Shown piece by piece: positions 32,504 through 43,271 of a DNA stretch of 64,000 nt; position 1 is the first letter of the stretch, and each line of letters begins with the position of its first letter. The notes beneath the pieces were generated by a model. It was not told where the DNA came from. It did not search any database and worked only from the letters and a program-made list of their open reading frames with translations. The position numbers and the translations under genes were made by a program. Origin of the DNA: Drechmeria coniospora (taxonomy: Eukaryota > Ascomycota > Sordariomycetes > Hypocreales > Ophiocordycipitaceae); contig NC_054391.1 in NCBI RefSeq assembly GCF_001625195.1, forward strand, positions 2,821,390-2,885,389. Reading direction: 5' to 3'.

Positions 32504-32565
32504 GAGAACGATGAAAATGATGAATTGAGAAAGGGAGAACGATGAAAATGATGAATTGAGAAAGG
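32504..32565. repeat. 31-bp tandem duplication
   Basis: Two exact adjacent copies (32504-32534 and 32535-32565) of a unit beginning GAGAACGATGAAAATGATG. It lies 70-130 bp upstream of the ATG of the 90-aa gene, in its probable leader or promoter. Confidence 0.9.
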
Positions 32566-35500
32566 GAATGAGATGAGCACGCATATCGCAGGGCAATTGC
32601 ACTTATAAATTGGCAGCAACCAGCAGCGACAGGCAGTGTCGCACGAACTCGGCGACTTCGCGAGCGCCCCAAGTTGGGTTTCACTTCAGCACGCATCCAT
32701 GTCGATCCTACCGTCGACGGTCAGATCCAGGGTCATCTGACCAAGTGCTAGGCCAAGGGCCAACAGCATGTCTCAAACTGCTCATTCCAGAACGGGCCCG
32801 GCCCCGAACATGTACGCGTAAAGGTACTAATGACTGTAGCATGTCTTCCAAACAGTATGCAACCTTGAGGGTTGCAGAGGCTACCCTCGCGCTGGGAGAC
32901 AGCCCCAAGCGGGATTGCATTTCTCAGAGGATGTCGGTTGATGAGACAATTACGTTCAAAACATTCGCTGTTCGACGGGTGTGGCGCTCCCGGGTCGCGC
33001 CGACTCTCCGTCCACCATCGGCAGGCATTTGTTTTGCCACGGGGCTACGAATAATCAGATGCCAGCAGGCTGGCCCTCACCTGCGGATGGTGCAGCCCTT
33101 CCAACTTTCCCATCTCCGCATGGACCGCCAAGCGAGGGGATTTCCCGGAACAGTTGATTGTCTTCCATCCTTTCATTGGTCAGGCCGGCTTCCGACCCCA
33201 AAGCTGAGTGCGGGGGAATGCAGACTCGATCAAGATCAGAGGCGAGGCCCGCGCCGCATATCCGCATTCTGAGGACGCCGCCACGCGCTGGTGAGAGAGT
33301 CCGGGGGTGGATGCGAGCACATGCGCGACGAGGGATACGCAAGCAATCCATGGTCGTGGAGAATGTGCCATTGTCTGCCGTTGCCGTGCCCGAGATGCAG
33401 ACGGCCGGAGGCGCAAGCCAGCTGTCTCGTGACCGAGGGTACTCGTACCTGGCTGGCAAAGAGTCCAGCAACATTCCAGAAGTGGTCATGGCTTCCAGCG
33501 AAGCAGATCTGGAGAGGCGCCTGAAGGGGTGCCGAAGACGACGATGACGACGTCAAGGATTGCCAGCACCATTGTGTCGTGTCGAGGCTGGCATGTGATG
33601 CGATGACGACAACCACATTGGCATAAAATCATACTCATGGCCTCGCATTCGGTTGCCGACCACACATTTCCGCCATCTCTGTTCATCGTATCGAGTATCC
33701 CGTAACGAGGTTTCGTCCAGTTAGCCTCGAAGCAAGCGCGCCGCCGGCACAAGTGGCGGACCTTGCTCCCCACTTGCAGATGTCGCCAACGGCGGTATGC
33801 GTCTTTCCATGTCGCTTCCGAATGCACTGCTAGCACGTTTGCTCCGCACAGTCGTTATTATGTCGACCAACGTGACCAAACGCCGTTGGCCCCTGTCCAC
33901 TGCTGCGAGAACGTTCGTGTACTCTGTACAAGACTTCCACCTGGCCAAAGCGAAAATATCAACTTCGTCGTGGCATCGTCTCGCGACGCCATTGGACTCA
34001 AGTGAGACGGTGCCATTTTTTCAGCACCGGTACAAACCGGACACAGGAGCCCAAAGCCCATGGATAGGCAGGCACTCAGTGGCAAGGACGAGACCATGAG
34101 TAGGGGAGGAAGAGTGACGGGAGGGAGGGGGGTCCCCAACAGCGGTCGCGTAACAGGCCGCAGATACGACATCTCACGATGCCATGGCTGCGCCTCCAAG
34201 TCTGGTCCTGACAAGGCCTAAAATGGGTCAAACTCCGAGAACTCACGACCTCGCCGGCCAGGAACACGTTTCAAGTGGAGCTGGGATTGCCCTGCTTTGA
34301 ACCGAAACTCCAGCGTCCAAGCCCTGGCGTCCAAGTTACGGCGTGTATCAACGATGGCGGAAGCGGAGGCTTGCGTGCCGGGAGGTACTAGCGGAGGACA
34401 GGACCAACGGGTTTATTCCAGGTGCACAACTAGCCAGCCTCTTGCGTATGGGCGAGCAGGAACGTCTTTAAAATTTGGCCCGACGTGCGATGACTCTTGA
34501 GGTCTCGGCAGCAGGCGTTGTCCTTGAATGCCCGAACGCGGAAGGGGAAATTATGACGATTCGTGCGGAGCCAGTGCCTGGGGCGATGTCGAGGGGAGCG
34601 GTATGGCGAGGGGCGTATGTATTCATACCACGCGCACCAGAATATGGGCCGCACCTGGTTTTCCCGAGTCAAGGTTTTCTGCTTCATCTCAGTCACGGAC
34701 CATGCCGGAAGTTACGTATTCGTATTTGGCCTTTCTCCCCCTACCAAGGTCGAAAAACAGACCTCGAATTTCTCCGTCACAGAAGGCAACTCTCTGCCAG
34801 GGGGATCGACATTCGGATGCAGCGTCGATAGAAGCCCCGTTTTGTCCTCGGGTTGTCAGGCTCGAAACGTCACATGTTGGTTCTCTCGTTTTGTATCCCT
34901 CCCTGTGATGGGTCGCTTCCTTCACCCCACGTGGATTTGTCGGTTGCAAGGCATGATAAAAGCTACACGACAAGTCTTGTTTTGTTCCGTCGGCGATTCT
35001 TCTCGGGCCCCCCTTTGACCTTCCAATCTCACGACCACTCTTACCCCAGGGGAGAAATACAATGATCAGTTGTCTCTCCTGAAACGAAGGAAATGAGAGA
35101 AGCGGTGGGACGAAACTGCACTCGCAGCAATGCACCAAAACAGGAGCATATTTGCCGACTCACAATCGGAGCCCCTGGCAAGTTCGCAAAGTTCTTGATG
35201 CATATTCTTCTCCCTCACACTCGTCATGGGCCGATGCCAATGCGTCGATATCGTAGGTAAATGATGTGCCTATGTTTTCCCATGTTTGTCTGGAGGTGTG
35301 AATGCGATGGACGGCGAGCCCCTGCTGATGCCGATGTCGTTGCTGCTGAAGGACTTCGTCTGCCGGTGAAGATGGCAGGATGCGAATACGAGGTCTACAG
35401 TACACACCTTCGGGAAGAGACGAACACGCCCGGGGGGAAGTGCCTACCTTCATGGGCATGTTGCACCACTTCGCGGCTTGCCGCAGCCAAAGAAGCAGGA

Positions 35501-37713
35501 GGTGGCAAATAATGTCCATGTACAACTACAACTACTCGCGAGAACAAGCAGGAGCGAGGCCTCAATGCCCAGTACCTACCACTAGCACTGATTGTACTTG
35601 TAGTTGTACCTGACAGCCATGGATATTCCCGTTCACGCGAGACGTAGAAAAAGATTCGAGTCACCATGGCTACATTTTCCATCGTCTATATTTGCCCGTT
35701 GCGGCCCATGCAAGCGGTCAGGTAATCGGGGCTATCACGTCGAGCATAGTTTGACGAAGCAATCGCCAGAGATTTGCTCTGAATCCCCCAAGCTCGTCCA
35801 CCCTGGTCGGCCTTGTACGTTCACTATTTCCTTTCGGATAGGCAATATACGTATACAAGCACTTGCTTCCTCGGAAAGGCGCAGCAGAAATCATCAGCAC
35901 TGGGCTGCTTGCATTCGTCTTGATGAACCTACCTAGGCATCCATGAGTGCATCCCTCTCGTCTTCCATGGTACGCAAACAAGCAAGCGCAATCGAGTTTC
36001 GGCTGCCGATATCTGTCGCTGAATAGTTAACTCATGCCCGTGGTTTACATCCATGATCCATGTATCCGCACGGTACCTTTTTCATGTCGCTGCATCGTAC
36101 AGAGTAAGTACTTGCTTGTAATACATGTACACTCGAACGGGCGCACTCCAGAACCTGCAGATCCAGCCCCACCCGGACAGTTACTTCCCATCCGTGCCTT
36201 CTTCGTCCTACAGGTAGGTAATACAAGTACGGTGTACTTGTAAGTGCAGCCGTAACGGCATGGACAACACTGGGCACCGCACGGGTCCTTGTGGCTCACT
36301 ACCTCCCAAATCTTACATGTGCAAGTATTAGTTGTAGTTGCACACAAGTGAGCAGGTACATGTACCAAGTTGTGTTGTAGGTGTGGTTGTATTTGTGCAT
36401 TGGAAGTGTGGTAGTGGCTGTTTGGCGGCAGATGACAGCGGTTGGCGATCCACTGGCGCAAGTGGGTCAACCCCCTCCCCCCTGTAACAGAGTCAGAGGA
36501 CGGGAGGATGGCCAAGGCCTGATCTTGGTCTTTGTACCAAACAGTGGTGAGTGAGATGCCACTTCACTGTCTTAGTAGGAAGGCGTCCTCGTCGCGGCGT
36601 CCTGCGGCTCGTCATTCTCCTTTCGCAAACACGACTGCAGTTCTCTGTGTGAACCAGCCGACCAGTGAGTACGAGTAGATGCAACGAGCAGGTAGAGAGT
36701 ACTAGTAAGTAGGTACCTAGTAGGCATCTCACCACGTCTCTTTGGCACCTCCCTACTACCTATATGCAACATGAATTATAGCTACTATGCATGTACAGAG
36801 AGCATATAGGGGTACGGAGTAGATACATGCACATACTTGTACACCCAGAGCTACGGAGTACAGTACAGTACTAGGTACGGAGCACTTGCATGTACAGTAC
36901 TTGTACAGTAGGCGCTGTAGAAGGGGAATCGTATGCACCTTTGGGACGGCGTGTCCACTTTCCTTCGTCCAGAAGCGCACCTTCTACTCCAAACGGCACG
37001 ACGCGATGAAGGAAGGAGGGAGGGTATGACCACAGTGTACATATGTAAGTAAGTGTACATGCACCAACACACATGTACATCGAGCCCCCATCGCGGCATC
37101 CAACTCCGTTGCAGCCTAGCTCTTGGCCCTTGCTGCGACTTGTACGTGTGAGTATGTAGGCCAATGCCGTCCCACGCTCACTCTCGCTCTCGCTCTCGCT
37201 CTCACGGTAAGCCAGCCAGTCGGTCACCAGCGAGGCGGGCGGGCGCCCGGGCTGGTGAGGGAGCATCGCCATCGGCTGTCCGTCCATCTCGGCTGCACCG
37301 AATGCACACCCAATTCTCCTCGTCGTCGTCGTGCCACACCGGTCCGACATTCGACGTTCCCGCATCCGTGGTGCTCGGGGTGAAGACGACTGTTTCTACC
37401 GACGTAGGAGCTGCCGCTGCCGGCGCCGCTGCTTCTGCAGTAGTCTCTCGCCATGTTTTTACTTTTCCTCCCTCTGTGTGGCCTTGACTTTGAGCGGGTG
37501 ACATGGTCCAAGGTCGCGTCACTTACTTTCACTTCCTCCGTCCTGTCAATTGCTTGTCGCCTCGCCTCGCCTCGTCTCACTGCCTCAGTCCACTTCGACA
37601 CCCACGCGTGTCACGAAAGCTTCTACCCTGACGATGCGCGTGCCTAGCCTCAGGGCTCGCATGGCTCACGCCTTTTGTTCCCACTTTCTTGGGTGCCCGG
37701 TGTCGCCCATGCA

Positions 37714-37751
37714 TGTAGGTAGGCAGGCAGGTAGGCAGGCAGGCAGGTCCA
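37714..37751. repeat. GTAG/GCAG tetranucleotide repeat
   Basis: A short imperfect tetranucleotide array (GTAGGTAGGCAGGCAGGTAG...) in non-coding sequence. It creates the artificial CLPTCLPTY-like peptide seen on the minus strand. Confidence 0.8.
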
Positions 37752-38182
37752 CGCACTTGGACTGAACGCCCACCCGGATGCACAGGCCAGCTCGACGAAA
37801 TTTGGACATGATGGACTTGTTGCCCCCTCCCTGTTTCCCAGGCAAAACGGTGGCGAGCCAACCAACAAGTTGGCCTGCCTGTCTTCCCTCCTCAAGTACC
37901 GCCGCGCTTGCCTCTTCATTGCCCCTTCCTTGCCGTGAACCCCTCCCTCGTTGTTTATATCCTTCCCACGCCTAATTACGCCAAACGCCCGAATTCAGAG
38001 GCCGAAAGTAAAGGAGCAAACAACCAGCGACGAAGGCGAATGAAGTTCGGGAAAGTGGACAATCTGACTCGTCCGATCCAAATGCATGCTTGTGCGTCAG
38101 AATCAACCTTTTCTCTGCCCGAAGCAAGCAAACATGCTTAGATTCGCTGCTGTGGCAAGCCTTTGCTAGACCTATGCCGCGG

Positions 38183-38199
38183 AAAGGTATATAAAGGCA
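38183..38199 (+). promoter_or_regulatory. Possible TATA box upstream of the Cys-rich gene
   Basis: The sequence GGTATATAAAGGC is a good TATA match about 370 bp upstream of ATG 38558, followed by a CT-rich segment (about 38310-38345). Its use by that gene is inferred from position and orientation only. Confidence 0.35.
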
Positions 38200-38557
38200 T
38201 GCAGGTTCTGCCTCGTCGGAATCTCTCCCATCAAGATCGCAAGCCCTCCAGTTCCTACGCGGCAGCACTCGACCTCGAAAGGCTCGACGGCGGATTCGCA
38301 AGCTACTTGACTCTCTCGAGCCCCCCTCCCCCCCTCTTCGTCGGATACATCCCATCTCATCCCGTCGCCCTCCCACGACGCACATTCGGCCCTCGTCTGG
38401 CCAGCCCATCGCAAGACAAGCTGTGTGACCCCCCTGAGGAGCATGTTGCACCTGCATCCCCTTGACTGACGAGGAGCAGGCCCGAGCCGGACAAGCAGTC
38501 TTTCCTTGGCAAAAAATCCATCGCACCAAAACGGGAAGAAGGACTCGAACAGCAACG

Positions 38558-38716
38558 ATGTGCATCTGGGTTACCAACCAGACTTACACGGGCTGTGGCT
38601 GCACCTTCCAGGAGAGCACAAGAAAGCCGGGCTGCAGCTGCTCTGCCGTCGTCAACATGGGCACCCAGACCTGGCATGGTTACTGCTCTCGCCCGCAGTG
38701 CCCCAAGCCAAAGTAG
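38558..38716 (+). CDS. 52-aa cysteine-rich small protein
   Basis: Single exon of 53 codons from ATG 38558. It encodes seven cysteines (positions 2, 13, 15, 26, 28, 43, 48) in the pattern C-x10-CxC-x10-CxC-x14-C-x4-C, with several aromatic residues (IWVTNQTY, TWHGYC) and a basic PKPK end. The regular Cys spacing and compact size suggest a disulfide- or metal-stabilised fold and argue that it is real despite its length. There is no signal peptide, so secretion is not supported; the CxC pairs could bind zinc. The frame continues upstream to 38462, but the preceding Lys/Arg/Thr-rich part is less protein-like and lacks a better ATG. It resembles short MC-starting Cys-rich hypothetical proteins I have seen in other filamentous ascomycetes, but I cannot name a family. 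Confidence 0.6.
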   Translation: MCIWVTNQTYTGCGCTFQESTRKPGCSCSAVVNMGTQTWHGYCSRPQCPKPK

Positions 38717-41700
38717 CGCCTGTACGACACCCGTGCCCAATTTCTCTCTTCCCGCCCTTCCTGTCACTGACGACGCCGACTCTTAGCGGGCCCGAGCAGC
38801 GGCTGCGCATGATGAGATGCCTGCATCAAACAGTCGTCGGCAGCTGCGTCGTTCGGACTTGGGGGCGGGTTGGCTTCCGATAACACGATGGCCGACCAGC
38901 ATCCGCTCCGATGGACTTTCATCCGATCAGAAATCTATTACCATTATTCTTCTTTTCATTCCTTGCTCGCCTTGACAGCTGCGTTGGGCACGGGAGAGGT
39001 CGATCGACGTGTCATTCATAGGATAATGCCAGCTCGGGGGCAACTGATAGATCAATACATGCATGTGTACACCATTCGATAACACCATGTCACTTCGTCG
39101 TCCCACCTCGACTTGGAACGTCCGTGCATGCTGCAAGAGGAGTCGTGAGCAAGATGGCAGGCTCTCGGAGCATTGCAGCTGCAGGAGCGAACATCCACGG
39201 CCGGAACACGGCCCAGAAGGGAGTGGTTGGTAACGAGAAGTAGCCGACAAGCAAGAACAGATCCCGTTTCATGCCAGGTGATGAGGTGAACATGCACATT
39301 GCCAACCATTCATCACCATGATCCGCATGTCGCTTTCCGCTTCCCAACGTGCGTGGACATGGCGGCAGTCGTGGTCTGGTGGCCCGCCGCGACATGAAGA
39401 AAGGGCCACAAGGAGGCCCATTCTGCGGCTACGCTGTGCGCCCAAGCCTGAAAAGCCGGCCGCCACAGCGACGGAGCAAAGGCGCGGGTGCCTTGGTAGG
39501 TATGACGGAAGGGTAGCGGGTGCACACCACACCTAGACAGTGGCTGGCAAGATTGATTCTGCGAGTGCCCAGGTGTACACATTCTGCCTATCCGACGGGC
39601 TTGCGGCTACCTTGAGCTCCGGTGGCTGTCGTTGAAAAGGGGGCGGGAAGAGGGGCGGGAAGCTCGGGCTGCTGCCACGAGCGCTGCCCCCGCTTGAAGC
39701 AACCGATCTGAGCTGAAGGTGACGAAAGAAACTTCAACGAGGGAAATCGGCAGCCGGAAGGTGAAGCAAAGAAGAGAGGGGGGGGGGCTCGAACGGGCGG
39801 GGAATCGCCCAGGCGCAGGCTTCGCGTGCGTGTGATGAATTTCGGCATGCCCGACGTTTGCTGCCGTTGTCTTGCCATGCGTTCGTGGCGGGGAATGATG
39901 GATGGGTGGGTGGGGAAGGATTGGTGAGGTTGTTGATGTAGGACAGCGCCAGCAACGGCTGGTTCTCGTTGTTGGTTGGCACGCAAGAGCATCTCCGTTC
40001 CGTCCCCTTGCGCACTGCACACGGTTGACCTGCTGCAAGAACAACCAAGCACAGCGAGCACCAGGTACGAATGTAGTCTGTAGTGCGACGTACTTTGCGC
40101 TCCGTACTTGGAGTATACCCACCGCACCGCGCATCATTGCGCTGGAATCTTGGGTTAGTACTGACGTCCAGCCAGGCCCCCACTGGACAGGTGGTCTATG
40201 CCTGCTGTCGCCCGCAAATCAGTGGCGGCACCTAATAATTCCCAAAAGCACAGAGTGCATGCATGTAAGTAAATTTACGGACTCCGTACACCTATCGTTA
40301 ATACCCTGCGGAGCATGGAGCAACCTAAGTCATGTATTATAAGCATCCCGAAGCGTACTCAACTTTAGTACCAAGTAAAAACACACCTTCAATTACGGAG
40401 TAGATGTACACCTACGGAGTACACTAACATGTACTGTAATTACTTACTTGCTTACATATATATACTTGCAATAGTCACTACAGCAGGTGGAAGGACTAGA
40501 AGCACTTTTGTACGTCGAATCGACGATAGGGGCGATGCGTGTCGTGCGGTACACGAACATATTGAAATGGCCCAAGCTACCTGCCAGTATCCTCACCCGC
40601 TCGCCTTCTTGCTTGCGTGTTGCCTCTTTGCCTCCTCACCACCAGGAAACAGGACGCTGATAGCACCATGTGATGGGCTGTACCACTGCCGGTATAGAAA
40701 ATGCCGTTGTGCTAGTCCTACTGCCTTCTCGTTCCCGATCCGAACATGTGCGCTCACAGCACAGCTACATTGGGACGGAGTCATGTGATTCGACCAATGC
40801 ACACAATAATAATGGGCATCTGCCTCCAACCTACCAAAACTTGCCGTCTGGCGTTTCGCTGGACGACAGCTGGCAAGTGTGCGTATTTTCAACACGAAGC
40901 AAGAAACCAGGCACCACGCCGATGATGATGATGACGATGAGCAGAACAACTACAACGACATGCCTGACCGGATACATCCGTCACCTCCCTCCCACTCCTC
41001 CTCCTCGCAGTTTCGGGACCGTATCGTCCCCATTTGGGCGGCCCGGTCTCCTCTGCTACCGACACATTTGGATTGATTGGGTTATGGAACAGTCGTGGAA
41101 CATTCCATCAGCAAGGGACCTCGAGCAGATCTGCACAGCCACGGACGGTGCTGTCGGCAATCGGCGTGTGTTTGCATCAACGGGGCAGCCATGCTTTCTG
41201 CCTACCACGTCGATCACAGCTTGCTCAGCATCAGCCGCTCCAGGAAAGGAACGTTGCCGAACAAGATCCGCTTAATGGTCGTCCCGAATCATGATATCAC
41301 TCAAATCTCGGCCCATATGGCGCCGGCACCCTTTCCCATGCGAGCTCTTTTCCCCCTCGCCCTCGTGCTCAAACGAACGCGCAACGGCCGCCACACTGCC
41401 CCTGCAGCCTCGCACGCCCGGTGAAGGTATAACAAGCAGAATCACCTTCCACGGCTACGCTGGAGTCTCACGATCCCTTCCGCCCTTGCTTCTCCTGCCT
41501 GTCGCCCATCTCGGACGCCGCGGAGCGACAGCAAACATGGCTTAACTCGTCATTTGCCTTGCATCCATTGACGGAGAAAATCTCGCAAGCAGAAACGAGC
41601 GAAACGACGCCACCACGGACGCTCGGCAGCTGGCCATACGGGCTCTCCACCGAAGTCACGACCGATCCATGTCCGCGTGCTAGGCTTCACGGCATCACCG

Positions 41701-43271
41701 CTGGCATGCCAACTTTCACCGCTCCGCCCGTTCCTGGTGCAGCCAAGAGAAGGACAGTTGTGGTAACCTTCCCACTCCATGCTAACATATTGGACTCTTG
41801 GTCTAGACACGAGGCGTGTGCACATGATCGTTCGTTTCACTCGACATTCACCATCCCCATCCCGTACGAGCATGAGCACCTCGAACTTGGTGGGTATGCA
41901 CATTCTGCACAAGGAATACATCGTTGAATTACATGGATGAACCAACTGCGAACCACTGGCCCCGCTGGTTCCAGAGTCTCGGGGCGCGGTTTTTAGCCGC
42001 CACAGCCGCCACCGATGGTTGCCTTGCAGGTGTGTGTGCGCTAGTCCCTTCAGGCTGACCCAGCATGCAAATCCGTACAAGCCCCCGGCCTGGGCCACGT
42101 TGCCCTTGGCCCCCAAAACGCCAGGCCCTGTACCGCCAACGGCTCCACCCCTGCCGCTCGACCTGACGACCTCCGTCCGCCTTCCGCGCTCGTCAGCTTC
42201 CACCGAGCAGCCCACACCAGTCATCATCCTCAATACGCCTCAGCACGTCCCAATGGAACCACCAACCGTGCCTACGAGGGCCTACACTGACTGTCTGCAT
42301 AGTCAGCACGGCAGGCTCGGTTCGTCCACCATGGAACGCGAGTGCGTCCCAAACGAGCTCGTGGGTAGGTGCCACTGGTGATGCGAACTCGATCAACCGT
42401 CAACCGCCAGGGATGGAGGCAAGCCATATTTATCTCTGCTGCCTTAATGCAGCTTTTCATTCTCCTTCCCATCCTCAGCATGAGAATCAAGTACCGGGAA
42501 CGGATTGACCGACGTCGGGCCAATTTCCACAAACTCATCCCTTCATCGACATGCTTCGCCATGCACCAATCAGTCAATCAGCCGCAACCTGTGTTGTAGT
42601 TGCTTCGCCGCCAGCTGAGGTGCTCTGCCATCATTCCGACAGGTACGAGTCCTGGGCGGAATCCAGGAGCCATCCGTGTCTCGGCGTGACTCGTCACTCC
42701 TCCCAGTTCAGCCTTCCGGATCAGCCGTGATCGTGGCACGCAGCATCGTCCCTGTCCCCAAAGTATGTGCAGCATTTATTATTCGTACCCATAGTACTAG
42801 CTCCCTTCAGCCTACGTGCTTCGTGGAGGATACACGTAGAGCAGCTGGATCTCCCTCCCTTCTCCTTGCCTATTCCCGCACGCTTCGAACAAATTACACG
42901 CGGCTGAAGGTCACCGTACTCCTGCTTACAGTGCTCCATGCCCCCATCTGCCAAGGCATAGCTAGCTTGATTTCTTCCCTGTGTACTGCTGTATTGCCTT
43001 TTCTTTTTTTTGTCTTTGGTTTTGCGACTTCCAGAACTCCCTGTAATATCTCACACGCCTTTGGTCTGAATTCTGTCGCACGCCCCTCCAACCACGCGGG
43101 GATGAAAAGGAGGATCATGTGAAGGGGGAAAGATGACAGCCTGTGCCTCATATGCATTATTCAGTTACAGAATCAATCGTTCGCCGGCGAGCTCGGAGAA
43201 CTGCGCAAATCATCAGTGTCTGCTGCCGCACGCCAGCGAAGTCGCTCGTGCCGTCGACGGACAAAAACTCA
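38717..43271. other. Gene-poor region downstream of rpb1, 4.6 kb
   Basis: No supported gene. The longest ORFs (39588-40127 -, 40670-41275 +, 41550-42233 -) overlap others on the opposite strand and show no motif. Proline-rich 42019-42381 (+) is the most protein-like, but without support. GTAC/TACGGAGTA words cluster at about 40080-40450 (for example CTACGGAGTACAC near 40412), and a GATGATGAT run lies near 40920. The last 130 bases are the rpb1 3' region. Confidence 0.4.

Larger units (their letters stand above)
32434..38557. other. Gene-poor region, 6.1 kb
   Basis: No ORF here has a domain or family pattern I recognise. The longest (32610-33272 +, from a TTG; 34563-35018 +; 36045-36515 -; 36871-37365 -) overlap ORFs on the other strand and have no typical start context. 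GTAC-rich palindromic words cluster at about 35515-35600, 36080-36370 and 36690-37070. Simple repeats lie at about 37172-37203 (CGCTCT-like) and 37714-37751 (GTAG/GCAG). Unannotated non-coding transcripts or very short spliced genes are possible but not visible. Confidence 0.45.

Noticed and set aside
32610..33272. 220-aa plus-strand ORF
   Set aside because: Starts at TTG, has no motif, and overlaps ORFs on the opposite strand; not enough support for a gene.
41550..42233. 227-aa minus-strand ORF in the 38.7-43.3 kb gap
   Set aside because: No recognisable domain, mixed composition, and competing ORFs on the plus strand over the same bases.
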